Assembly (NCBI GenBank): GCA_016714985.1
Contig: JADKBS010000023.1
Location: 1 to 64,000, forward strand
Direction: 5' to 3'
Source: Saprospiraceae bacterium
Lineage (GTDB): Bacteria; Bacteroidota; Bacteroidia; Chitinophagales; Saprospiraceae
DNA length: 64,000 bases
A program made the translations under genes and the position numbers. Position 1 is the stretch's first letter. Every line of letters begins with the position of its first letter. This document shows, piece after piece, positions 43,555-52,051 of this stretch. The notes under the pieces are model-generated. The model saw only the letters and a list, made by a program, of their open reading frames with translations. It was not told the DNA's origin and did not search any database.

Positions 43555-44811
43555 TTATCGAAGTTTGTAAGCCATCGAAAAGAACGGGATAGGAGCGTAA
43601 TAGGTATCTGTGCATTCAAAAGGAAAGCAGCCGTACCTCCTAAATGGGCCGATGCCCGCTATGCCTGTTTCAAACCTAAAACGTTCGTTGAACCAGCCAT
43701 AACCAATTGTCAAAGGAGTGAGAAAGCCGGTTTCCCAATATAAGTCGAAGTAGATTTCGTCGTCCATTTCGTGCGGAGCTGACATGATGTGCAGTTCTGA
43801 AAAGACCCTTCCCCGCCTTCCTACTTTGCAGGAGGAACCTATGTTGAAACTTTCAAAATCGCTGTAGGTGTAGGAATTTTCGTTTTCAAAATTGTGGTTA
43901 TAACCTATGTTCAGGAAATAATCTGGTGTTCCGAGAGAAACAGTTCCGTGTACCCCTATCGCAAATGGAACTACCCCGTATGCCCCAACGCTTGTATGGA
44001 CGAATTTGCCGAAGCTTTTCGAGAATTTCAAGTCAATGTATGGAACAAAAGTGATTAGGCCTGTGGAAACCGATATATTATCTGTAAGTCCAAACGACAT
44101 CACGTTAAGGCCAACCATGATATTTCTAAACTCTTTTTCACCGGCTTTCATGCCAAATCCTGTTTGTGCAAACATTAAGGAGCGTCCATGACCAGTGTAG
44201 GGTAAATGCTGTGGTCTGAGTCTATATTTTCCTTCTTGGAGAATATCAATTTTCCGCTCTTCGCCATTTTCCATGCGGTGGAATATCTTATCATCTTGAT
44301 AGCGCATCAACTGTCCCTCCATTTTTTTACGAACGGCTGTAAATCTGTACTCGTTTTTGAAATTGCTTTCAACCAAAAGTGTTACCGTTTCAGGTCGTAT
44401 GTATTCTACATCTCTTGGTTCAAAACGTTTTCTGCCATCCTTAGCAGCTTGGAATTTGATTTTCCTGTTGGTGATTTCGATGGGATAGCCATAATAGACA
44501 GCCCCTTTTTTGGTTTTTACTTCAAAAATTTGACTGGTCAATGAACGCTGGATAGAATTTTGGTCTCCAACGAGTGCGTCCACTTCCTTGGTTGGGAAAG
44601 CAATTCTCACATCATTTTTCACAACAAGGACCAATGAATCATTGGTCCAAGAGGCTATCCAGCCTTCGAAAATGTCACCCCGCTTTGTGGTGAGTTGGTG
44701 CAAATGAGCGGGGTCATTGATTGAGATTTTACCAAATGCATTGATTTGGGAAAATGAAATACCGATTGTCAAAAAGACAAAAAAGCTTGTAAGCGTGAGT
44801 CGGCGTAACAT
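43555..44811 (-). CDS. Hypothetical secreted surface protein, paralogue 1
   Basis: A 418-residue protein I cannot name. A signal peptide (MLRRLTLTSFFVFLTIGISFS) precedes a SH3-like region with repeated TTKRGDIFEGWIASWTNDSL and KTKKGAVYYGYPIEITNRKI units, then a segment GHGRSLMFAQTGFGMKAGEKE and a long strand-rich region (SFGLTDNISVSTGLITFVPY, ...SMAYKLR) that looks like a beta-barrel. Its neighbour at 44887 has the same plan, with the same GYGRAIMFSPTGFGM and SYGVSDYLSVGVG blocks, so this is a tandem gene duplication. Probably outer-membrane. Confidence 0.7.
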   Translation of the reverse strand: MLRRLTLTSFFVFLTIGISFSQINAFGKISINDPAHLHQLTTKRGDIFEGWIASWTNDSLVLVVKNDVRIAFPTKEVDALVGDQNSIQRSLTSQIFEVKTKKGAVYYGYPIEITNRKIKFQAAKDGRKRFEPRDVEYIRPETVTLLVESNFKNEYRFTAVRKKMEGQLMRYQDDKIFHRMENGEERKIDILQEGKYRLRPQHLPYTGHGRSLMFAQTGFGMKAGEKEFRNIMVGLNVMSFGLTDNISVSTGLITFVPYIDLKFSKSFGKFVHTSVGAYGVVPFAIGVHGTVSLGTPDYFLNIGYNHNFENENSYTYSDFESFNIGSSCKVGRRGRVFSELHIMSAPHEMDDEIYFDLYWETGFLTPLTIGYGWFNERFRFETGIAGIGPFRRYGCFPFECTDTYYAPIPFFSMAYKLR

Positions 44812-44886
44812 AGAAAAAGAGTTTATTTGACATTTTGTAGCAAATAAAGTGAATCTTCCCCAAAAACAGCAATGGTGTTGGCATTT

Positions 44887-46140
44887 TCATATCCCGAACT
44901 TGTACCCAAATGCCACAAAAAAGATTGGAACATGGATAGGCTCACAAGGTAAAGGAAAGCAATTAGCAAACGGGCCAGTATGCATCAACCCTAAATCCCA
45001 ACGGATTTTGTTGCGGTACCTTGTCAAACCCCATGAAAAACCATTCGCATAGCCATAAGTACTAAAAACATCATAACCAAAGGGGTTGGGCGGGGTGGTG
45101 ATGATGTTGAATTCCGCAAAAAACCTGGATTTCGGACCGACACGTATTGAACTGCCGAAACTCCACAAATCGAAATTCAGGTCAGAATCCACGCTTTGGA
45201 TTTCCTTGCTTTTAACATAGGAAAAATTGAGAAAATAGTCGGGAGTGCCAAAGGAAAGGGAGGCGTGGTAACCGTAGGAAAACAGTGCGAATAAATAACC
45301 ACCTGCCGAAACGTGAATATACTCACCAACGTCATGGTTAAGCTTGACATCAATATAAGGAAGAAAAGACAAGGTACCGACTCCAACCGACAGATAATCG
45401 CTAACCCCGTAGGAAATAGAGTTGATTCCTACCATGAAATTGCGATAATCAATTTCGCCTTTCGACATGCCAAACCCTGTCGGGCTGAACATGATAGCCC
45501 TGCCATACCCAGTAATATCTTGGTATGGGTAATTTATCTTGTAGCCTCTCAACTTATCAAGGTCCAGGTGCTGTTCCATGCCCAATTCGTCCCTGTGAAG
45601 GATGACCCCGTTATGGTACCCCAAGAGTTGCCCCCTGTTCGGCGGATTTTTTTTCAGGAAGTTTGCGCTAAAATCATTTGGGGACATCATATTGTCATAT
45701 ACTGCGGCGTACTCTCTCGTTATCCGATCTATTCTTCCGATGCGTTTGGTGATACTGCCCCGAAATTTGGCATTGAAAATCACCCTGTTGTGTTTAATCT
45801 CAATGGGGTGGCCATAGAACACTTTTCCACGTTTCATTCGAAGTGCGAAGACGTCTCCTCCTTTGACGGAGGTATCATTTGTTGCCAAAGATTCGATGCT
45901 CTTTATCCAGTTATTGGCAAAGCCAAGCCTAACCCCAGCTTGTGTTTTGAAAATCACGGAATCGGGCGTCATGGCCATTACTCGCCCGATGAAAGCATCG
46001 TCACGTTGTGTTTTGAGGAGCATCGCCTGGCTACTGTCACCAAGTTGGAAAGGGCCGATAATGGTGATTTGGGCATTGAGCAGGTGAACTGCAAAAAAGA
46101 AGATTAGGCTAGTAGAAAAGCGGGTACAGGGAAATCGCAT
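44887..46140 (-). CDS. Hypothetical secreted surface protein, paralogue 2
   Basis: A 417-residue paralogue of the 43555 protein. Signal peptide (MRFPCTRFSTSLIFFFAVHL), the paired TQRDDAFIGRVMAMTPDSV and MKRGKVFYGHPIEIKHNRVI units, then GYGRAIMFSPTGFGMSKGEI and strand-rich sequence ending FVAFGYKFGI. Length, order and spacing match the first copy, at modest identity, so the duplication is not recent. The two are 75 bases apart on the same strand and probably cotranscribed. Function unknown. Confidence 0.7.
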   Translation of the reverse strand: MRFPCTRFSTSLIFFFAVHLLNAQITIIGPFQLGDSSQAMLLKTQRDDAFIGRVMAMTPDSVIFKTQAGVRLGFANNWIKSIESLATNDTSVKGGDVFALRMKRGKVFYGHPIEIKHNRVIFNAKFRGSITKRIGRIDRITREYAAVYDNMMSPNDFSANFLKKNPPNRGQLLGYHNGVILHRDELGMEQHLDLDKLRGYKINYPYQDITGYGRAIMFSPTGFGMSKGEIDYRNFMVGINSISYGVSDYLSVGVGTLSFLPYIDVKLNHDVGEYIHVSAGGYLFALFSYGYHASLSFGTPDYFLNFSYVKSKEIQSVDSDLNFDLWSFGSSIRVGPKSRFFAEFNIITTPPNPFGYDVFSTYGYANGFSWGLTRYRNKIRWDLGLMHTGPFANCFPLPCEPIHVPIFFVAFGYKFGI

Positions 46141-46254
46141 AGGTGTTGCTTGATTGATTCAGCAAATTACGAATTTTCCCTCTGTTAGATTGTAGGTTGT
46201 ACCTGAAATTAACAAGGTTGGTTAGCTAATAAGTGGTATCCATAACTGTTCGCC

Positions 46255-47172
46255 TTAGAGTTGGGCATCAAAGTTCACCAAATCAACAAACTTGGCGACA
46301 CGTTGCTTCACATCAATGTTCGTCAGCTCGGCAAGGCGCTCAATGCCAAATTTTTCAACGCAGAAAGAAGCCATGGCGGAACCAAAAATCACGGCCCGTT
46401 TCATATTTTCAAAGGAAAGGTCTCCGCTTTTGGCCAAGAAGCCTATGAACCCGCCAGCGAAGGTGTCACCTGCGCCAGTTGGGTCGAAAACTTCAGCGAG
46501 GGGTAGGGCAGGGGCGAAGAAGATTTGACCCTCATAGAAAAGCAAGGCACCATGCTCGCCTTTTTTGATGACGAGATACTTGGGGCCCATTTGCAGAATC
46601 TTTTCAGATGCTTTGACCAAGCTGCGCTCGCCGCTGAGCTGTCGAGCTTCTTCATCATTGATGATGAGGCAGTCAATTCGCTTCAAGACTTCGAGCAGCC
46701 TTTCCATGGCGATGTTCATCCAAAAATTCATGGTGTCCATGGCAATCAGCTTTGGGCGTTTGGCCATTTGGTCAATCACCCTCATTTGGACATCGGGTGT
46801 TAGGTTGCCCAGCATCACAAACTCACTGGATTGGTAGCTTTCTGGTAGTACTGGATCGAAGTCTGCCAACACGTTCAATTGGGTGTCAAGGGTATCCCGG
46901 TTATTTAGGTCTTCGTGGTATTTTTAAGCCAAAAAAGATTTTTCACCGTGCTTGACCTGTAGGCCCTCTAAGTTAACCCCTTTGGATTCCAGCAAATCGA
47001 GCGTTTCTTGAGGAAAATCGTCGCCGATGACAGATACGAGGTTGATGCCATCCACGAAATAGGAGGCTGCCAGCGAAATATAGGTGCAAGCACCACCAAC
47101 AATCTTGTCGGCCTTGCCGAGTGGGGTTTCGATGTCATCAAAAGCTACGGTTCCAACAGTAAGAAGGCTCAT
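46255..47172 (-). pseudogene. PfkB family sugar kinase with internal stop
   Basis: A ribokinase/adenosine-kinase-like protein of about 305 residues in a single frame, cut by a TAA at 46924-46926. The N-terminal part starts MSLLTVGTVAFDDIETPLGKAD and ends GEKSFLA. The remainder reads KYHEDLNNRDTLDTQLNV and carries the C-terminal PfkB signature (DPTGAGDTFAGGFIGFLA) with the catalytic Asp. Family members read like SFFWAGKYH at the break; adding two Ts and one A at the runs at 46921-46936 gives a sense reading without loss of frame. It is thus probably intact in the organism. Substrate not assigned. Confidence 0.8.
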
Positions 47173-47177
47173 ATTTT

Positions 47178-47211
47178 GCAGTTGGCAGTTGGCAGTTGGC
47201 AGTTGGCAGTC
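47178..47211. repeat. GCAGTTG heptamer repeat
   Basis: Four tandem GCAGTTG units plus a diverged fifth (GCAGTCA). It lies just upstream of the PfkB start codon. Confidence 0.85.
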
Positions 47212-47298
47212 AGGTCACAGCCTGTTGTCCACCGCCCAAAAAACTCGAATTGTGATCCGGTCTTCTTCTGCAAACTAATTTTAGACTAAGAAAAACAG

Positions 47299-47326
47299 AA
47301 AAGCCCCGCATTGCTGCGAGGCTTTT
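47299..47326 (-). terminator. Terminator after tRNA-Asn
   Basis: AAAAGCCCCGCA, loop TTGC, TGCGAGGCTTTT: 12 paired positions with one mismatch. It is 2 bases past the tRNA 3' end on the minus strand. Confidence 0.8.
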
Positions 47327-47328
47327 AG

Positions 47329-47402
47329 CGCCCCCTCTTGGACTCGAACCAAGGACCTACGGATTAACAGTCCGGCGCTCTAACCGACTGAGCTAAGGAG
47401 GC
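47329..47402 (-). tRNA. tRNA-Asn (GTT)
   Basis: Folds as a full cloverleaf: acceptor GCCTCCT/AGGGGGC with G73, D arm (AGCTCAGTCGGTTAGAGC), anticodon arm GGACTGTTAATCC with GTT, and T arm CTTGGTTCGAGTCCAAG. No CCA is encoded. 74 bases. The 217 bases upstream contain only AT-rich sequence. Confidence 0.95.
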
Positions 47403-47619
47403 ATTTTTTAATTTGAATCGTTCTTCAAACCCACCCTTTTTCAAAGGCGAGCGCAAAGGTAAGTGGCTTTTCAAAAAACATGCAAGTGTTTGATGATTTT
47501 TTTTCAAGCTTTTTGAAAAAATTGCATCCGTTTCAAATTCGATGTGGTGATTTAACGGCCAAATTCAGGTTTGTTTCAATGCAGTGTGTATTTTTTTTGA
47601 ATGTGAGCACTTTTGAAAA

Positions 47620-48294
47620 TTACTCCTGCAGCCCCCAAACCCATTTCCCTTCCATGTCGAAATAGCCAACCTTATCGCCTTGTTCGACCCGAAATAGGCC
47701 CTCACCAGCATAGCTGATGTACTCGTAGCTTGGTTGCACGATAAGTTCACCTTGGAGGTTTGTCAGCCCATTGAAACCCTTGATGCGAACTTTGGCGAAT
47801 CCATCTTCGAACTGCTCTATCTTGTCGTATTTAGGTGGGATGATTTCAATGCCTTGTTGGTTGATAATGGCCCAATTGCCGTCCACTTTCACAACGGCCA
47901 CACCATGTTTGTATTGGCTGGCCTTCTCATAAAATCCATTGTAGAAACGGGCTTGTTCTGTGATGTAGTAAAACTTGTAGTTGTCATCCCGGACCAGGCC
48001 CCTGCCATCGGCGAAGTCGAGCAGTTTGTTAATGCCCGGCTCAATGATGAAATTGCCCTTGTCGTCAATGAGTCCTGCCCGCTGGCTTCCTTTGAAGACG
48101 ATGGCCTTGCCGTCTTTGTAGTCCATACATTTGCTGAACTGTGGTTCCACCACGTATTTGCCCGTTTGGTCAATAAACCCACAGTTGCCATTCAACCAAA
48201 CAGCAGCTTTTCCTTCTGAGAAATCGCTCGCCTTGAAGAACTTAGCCTCTACGACCAATTTGCCAGTGGTATCAACAAAGCCCCAAGCATCGTG
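47620..48294 (-). pseudogene. WG-repeat protein, C-terminal part after an in-frame stop
   Basis: This is the same reading frame as the gene at 48295-51009, separated by one TAA at 48295-48297. Directly after the stop it reads HDAWGFVDTTGKLVVEAKFF and goes on with six or so WG/GFID-type repeats (CGFIDQTGKYVVEPQFSKC, WAIINQQGIEIIPPKYDKI), ending GKWVWGLQE. The next candidate start is a TTG at 48258. It is thus the tail of a longer WG-repeat protein of about 1130 residues. The stop is not at a homopolymer, so a base substitution, a true nonsense change or reading error are all open. Confidence 0.75.
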
Positions 48295-51009
48295 TTATTG
48301 AACACGAGCCAATCCCTCTGAAAAAGGTTCTATGCTTCTAAAAGCCAAGCTGGTTATGGTCTGTCCGGTCTTGTTGACCAAAGCGAATTTTGCGGGACTT
48401 CCACCGATTTCAGCTACTGCAAGCCCGTGTAGGTTGAAATTGGACAGGGAAATGAATTTTGGTTTTTGCACGTAATTGCCTGAAATATCAATCAAGCCTA
48501 CACGAAGGAACTGTCCGGAATTATCCTCAACCCTGGCCAATCTTTGGTCGTGGGGGTGAGCTTTTGGAAATTTGGGTTCAATGGCCCATTTGCCCGTCCG
48601 GTCAATATATCCAAAATGTGGGCCTTCCCGCTTTGCAGGAGCCAGTCCGCTTGAAAACCTACTGGCTTTTGAAAACTGGAACTCCAATTCCACGGAACCA
48701 TAGCGGTCAATATATCCCCATTTGCTTCCAAGCCGAACGGCTGCTAAGCCTTCGCTGAAAGGGCCAACCTCGTCGAAACGGCAATCGATAATTTCTCTGC
48801 CGTTACTGTCAACAAACCCCCAAACGTTGTTTCGTTTGACAGCAAGTCGCCCTTCACTGAACGAGCCGATGTCTTCATATTGGACTCCTACTGTTAGCTG
48901 GCCAAGCGTGTCGATAAGGCCGTATTTCTCCTCCTTTTTGAATACCCGTAGAACTTTATTGTCTGTGTTTTCCAGGAAGCCCAGTTCATCGTATTTGCAG
49001 GGCAGAAGTTGCCTCCCTTTTCTGTCCACCATGCCCCACTTGAAATCCGATTCAACAATTCCTACTTGGTTGATGAAGTCCCTTGCGAAGGAGAATTGAG
49101 GTGTAACCGAAAGGGTGCCCGTAGTGTCTATGTACCCCCACATACAGCCCTCGCAGGTAAGTAAGCCTTTGTTGTCAATATTAAGGTCGTGTTGGGTATA
49201 ATCCGTAAGCGTAACTGGGGCAAGTATGCTGGATAGAAATCCCTGCAATGTACCAAGGTTGTTTGTTGCCTTATCAATGGTTGCTGACATTCTGCCTTTT
49301 TGACTGGCCCTAGCAACTCCGTCACTGAAATCACCAATAAAGGCCATGTCCTTGGTCAGGATTTTGCCGATACGATTGACCAGGCCATGTTTGCCATTCG
49401 TGAAAACACAACGTGCGACGGGCATCCCCCGTTCGAAGTCGTTCAATCGAACATCAACCAAATTTACCTCGTGAACAAGTAACCCCGTGTCATTTTGCAC
49501 CAAGCCATATGCCATGTCAAACCTGTAATCGGTACGTTCAAATGCAATTTCTTGCATCATTTCAATTCCAACGAGCGTAAGTCCTAGTTCTTTTTCAACT
49601 TTAACCTCGTGAAAAGATGGCTCAATCTGAATTTTACCATTGTCCAACCTACGCAAGCCCCATTTGTCATGTTTTGGGGAATAGAACCATTCGAATTTTT
49701 CTAATTGATAAGGGTTTTCGTCGGCGTTGGTAGGCCCTTGCCTTGGGTTTCTGCCCTTCGCAACCTTTATGGTGAAGTGTCCGCTAAAGTTTTGGGAATC
49801 GTTAACTTGTCCTATATCATCAAAGCTGAACACGCTCAACTGGCGGCCATTGTATGCCTTTATTTGATCGTCTTCCAATTCGATTCGCTCAAACTGCGGT
49901 TCCACCATTACGACGCCAAGTTTATTGGCGACGCCGCATTTTTTATCTTTGATGACAACACAGCGGTCTCTTTTCATCGGGGATATGTATTCAAAGTCAA
50001 ACTGAATGAGCGTTTGGTCATCCAATGTGACGATTCCCCATTTACCCTCTAAATTTGCTCTGAAAATATCACCTTCGTAGGCTTGTATTTCATTGTAGCG
50101 GTTGGTCAAAACCAAGTGTCCACAATGGTCTAGGAGACCAAGTTTCCGTTGCTTTTTACAAAGCACGAAATCATCGCTAAACGGATAATATGCCTCGTAC
50201 TCTCCTTTGCTAATAAGGTTGTTGGAAACAAGCGAGAAAAGATAGGCCTTGTTGTCAGAGACTAACTTCATGAAGTTAGTCGAAAGCACGTTAAACTGCT
50301 CATAAACATTTGCAAGCACCTTGCCTCCCTCGCTATTCACTGCGCCCCATTTTTGGTTTTTTTCGAAAAATATCAGGTTTTCGTTCCAAACCTTAATGTT
50401 GTCTGCTTGGGGTTTTAATGGCTCTACGCCAGAAGGCAACAGCAGACCAAGCAACCCGTCGAGTTTCGTTTGAAAAAAGGTGACAGATATTCCAACAGGT
50501 ATTTTTTTGAACAATAGGACTTCATCGAATCTTGGGGCGGCAATCAAATCGCCAAACTCATTGACGATTCCCCATTTTTTGTCCTTTTTGAACGACAGGA
50601 AGGCAATGGGCAAAAACGGCCCAGATTGTCTTTTGGGTTTCAATACTTCTACCTGCTCATACCCAGCAGCCAAAATGATTTTCCCTTGTAGATTGATGAC
50701 CTTCCAATCTCCTTTTTCCATCACGGAAATCAAGGTACTGTCAAGGGCTTTGACATCATCGTATTCAGGTGGAACAATTTCAGCACCTTCCGAGTTTAGC
50801 AAGCCAACCCTTCCTTTCCGTTGCATGGTGGCATACCCGAACTGCTTGAATTCGCCTATGGCGTCATATATCGGCTGCTGTACCAAGCGGCCTTCTGCGT
50901 TCATCAAGCCCCATTTTTTATCTTTTTTAATAGGAAAAAGAGACTGCGCTTCCATACAGAGCGGCAGTAAAAAGTATGGCACAAAAAAAAGCGTTATCAG
51001 CAATCGCAT
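48295..51009 (-). CDS. WG-repeat secreted protein (N-terminal part)
   Basis: A 904-residue protein that starts MRLLITLFFVPYFLLPLCME (signal peptide) and then has more than 15 WG/KWG repeats of about 45-50 residues (KKWGLMNAEGRLVQQPIYDA, KWGIVNEFGDLIAAPRFDEV, NNVWGFVDSNGREIIDCRFD). WG repeats form small beta modules in surface proteins of Bacteroidota and others. It ends SEGLARVQ at a stop that continues in frame with the C-terminal part (47620-48294). Binding partner unknown. Confidence 0.85.
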   Translation of the reverse strand: MRLLITLFFVPYFLLPLCMEAQSLFPIKKDKKWGLMNAEGRLVQQPIYDAIGEFKQFGYATMQRKGRVGLLNSEGAEIVPPEYDDVKALDSTLISVMEKGDWKVINLQGKIILAAGYEQVEVLKPKRQSGPFLPIAFLSFKKDKKWGIVNEFGDLIAAPRFDEVLLFKKIPVGISVTFFQTKLDGLLGLLLPSGVEPLKPQADNIKVWNENLIFFEKNQKWGAVNSEGGKVLANVYEQFNVLSTNFMKLVSDNKAYLFSLVSNNLISKGEYEAYYPFSDDFVLCKKQRKLGLLDHCGHLVLTNRYNEIQAYEGDIFRANLEGKWGIVTLDDQTLIQFDFEYISPMKRDRCVVIKDKKCGVANKLGVVMVEPQFERIELEDDQIKAYNGRQLSVFSFDDIGQVNDSQNFSGHFTIKVAKGRNPRQGPTNADENPYQLEKFEWFYSPKHDKWGLRRLDNGKIQIEPSFHEVKVEKELGLTLVGIEMMQEIAFERTDYRFDMAYGLVQNDTGLLVHEVNLVDVRLNDFERGMPVARCVFTNGKHGLVNRIGKILTKDMAFIGDFSDGVARASQKGRMSATIDKATNNLGTLQGFLSSILAPVTLTDYTQHDLNIDNKGLLTCEGCMWGYIDTTGTLSVTPQFSFARDFINQVGIVESDFKWGMVDRKGRQLLPCKYDELGFLENTDNKVLRVFKKEEKYGLIDTLGQLTVGVQYEDIGSFSEGRLAVKRNNVWGFVDSNGREIIDCRFDEVGPFSEGLAAVRLGSKWGYIDRYGSVELEFQFSKASRFSSGLAPAKREGPHFGYIDRTGKWAIEPKFPKAHPHDQRLARVEDNSGQFLRVGLIDISGNYVQKPKFISLSNFNLHGLAVAEIGGSPAKFALVNKTGQTITSLAFRSIEPFSEGLARVQ

Positions 51010-51192
51010 AGGATATTCTATGGTTGTTGGTTAGCTGTGTTAACGTTACAATAACTAAGAAAATTGACCCAAAAGCGATATTAACAGCCTTTGGGGCTGA
51101 ATCTTTTACAAAGAAAGGGATTTTCCGAAGGAAATAATGAGAATATATTTGGAAAGTAACAGTTTGAGCGTGTTTGAGAATAAGTAGGAACT

Positions 51193-52050
51193 TTATGCTG
51201 AATAGGCAATTGCGTCCTGTTGCTGTATGCCAAGCCCGTCAATGCCAAGTTCTATCACATCACCAGGTTGTAGGTAGCGTGGAGGGGTCAGTCCAAGCCC
51301 CACGCCAGCCGGAGTACCGGTGGAAATAACGTCTCCAGGCAGTAAAGTCATGAATTGACTGATATAACTGACCAAATGAGGGATGCCAAAAACAAGGTTG
51401 CTGGTGTGGCTGTTTTGCAACAACTCCCCATTTAGTTTCAACCAAATTGAAAGGTTGTGCGGGTCTGGTACCTCATCCTTTGTGACAAGAAAAGGGCCGA
51501 GCGGTGCAAAAGTGTCTGCGCTTTTTCCTTTTACCCATTGGCCTTGCCGCTCCAATTGGAAAGCCCGCTCGCTGATATCGTTGTGCAGCACATATCCCGC
51601 AACATAGGCCATTGCATCGGCTTCCTCCACGTAACTGGCCTTTTTCCCAATAACGACGGCAAGTTCAACCTCCCAGTCTGTTTTTTCGCTATTTTTAGGT
51701 ATAATGACATTATCATCTGGCCCGCAAACCGCAGTGGTTGACTTAAAAAACAGGATTGGCTCGCTCGGCAACTGCATATTGCTTTCTTTGGCGTGGTCGG
51801 AGTAGTTCAGCCCCACACAAATGATTTTGGATGGTCGGCCAATCGGTGCGCCAAGCCTCGTTGTCGGGCTGACGATGGGACATTTAGACTGATTGGATAA
51901 CAACCATACGGATAGCCTGTTCAGGCCATCGGTTTCAAAAAATTTCTCATCGAAATCTTCGCCGAAGGCACTTACGTCAAGTCGTGTGCCGTTGGGGATT
52001 TGGATGCCGGGTTTTTCTTGGTTGGGTTTGCCGTGGCGGATGAGTTTCAT
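51193..52050 (-). CDS. Fumarylacetoacetate hydrolase family protein
   Basis: A 285-residue FAH-family enzyme. It has CVGLNYSDHAKESNMQLPSE, the metal-binding acid segment DWEVELAVVIGKKA, and AGYVLHNDISERAFQLERQG with the HNDxSER pattern. Close relatives hydrolyse or decarboxylate 2-keto acids such as 2,4-didehydro-3-deoxy-L-rhamnonate or ureidoglycolate; which one is not decided here. It ends in a region rich in GTPAGVGLGL. It lies 1 base after the transketolase gene on the same strand and is cotranscribed. Confidence 0.9.
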   Translation of the reverse strand: MKLIRHGKPNQEKPGIQIPNGTRLDVSAFGEDFDEKFFETDGLNRLSVWLLSNQSKCPIVSPTTRLGAPIGRPSKIICVGLNYSDHAKESNMQLPSEPILFFKSTTAVCGPDDNVIIPKNSEKTDWEVELAVVIGKKASYVEEADAMAYVAGYVLHNDISERAFQLERQGQWVKGKSADTFAPLGPFLVTKDEVPDPHNLSIWLKLNGELLQNSHTSNLVFGIPHLVSYISQFMTLLPGDVISTGTPAGVGLGLTPPRYLQPGDVIELGIDGLGIQQQDAIAYSA

Positions 52051-52051
52051 G

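Noticed and set aside
45313..46107. A 264-codon plus-strand frame over paralogue 2
   Set aside because: It is antisense to a gene with a signal peptide and a same-plan paralogue next to it.
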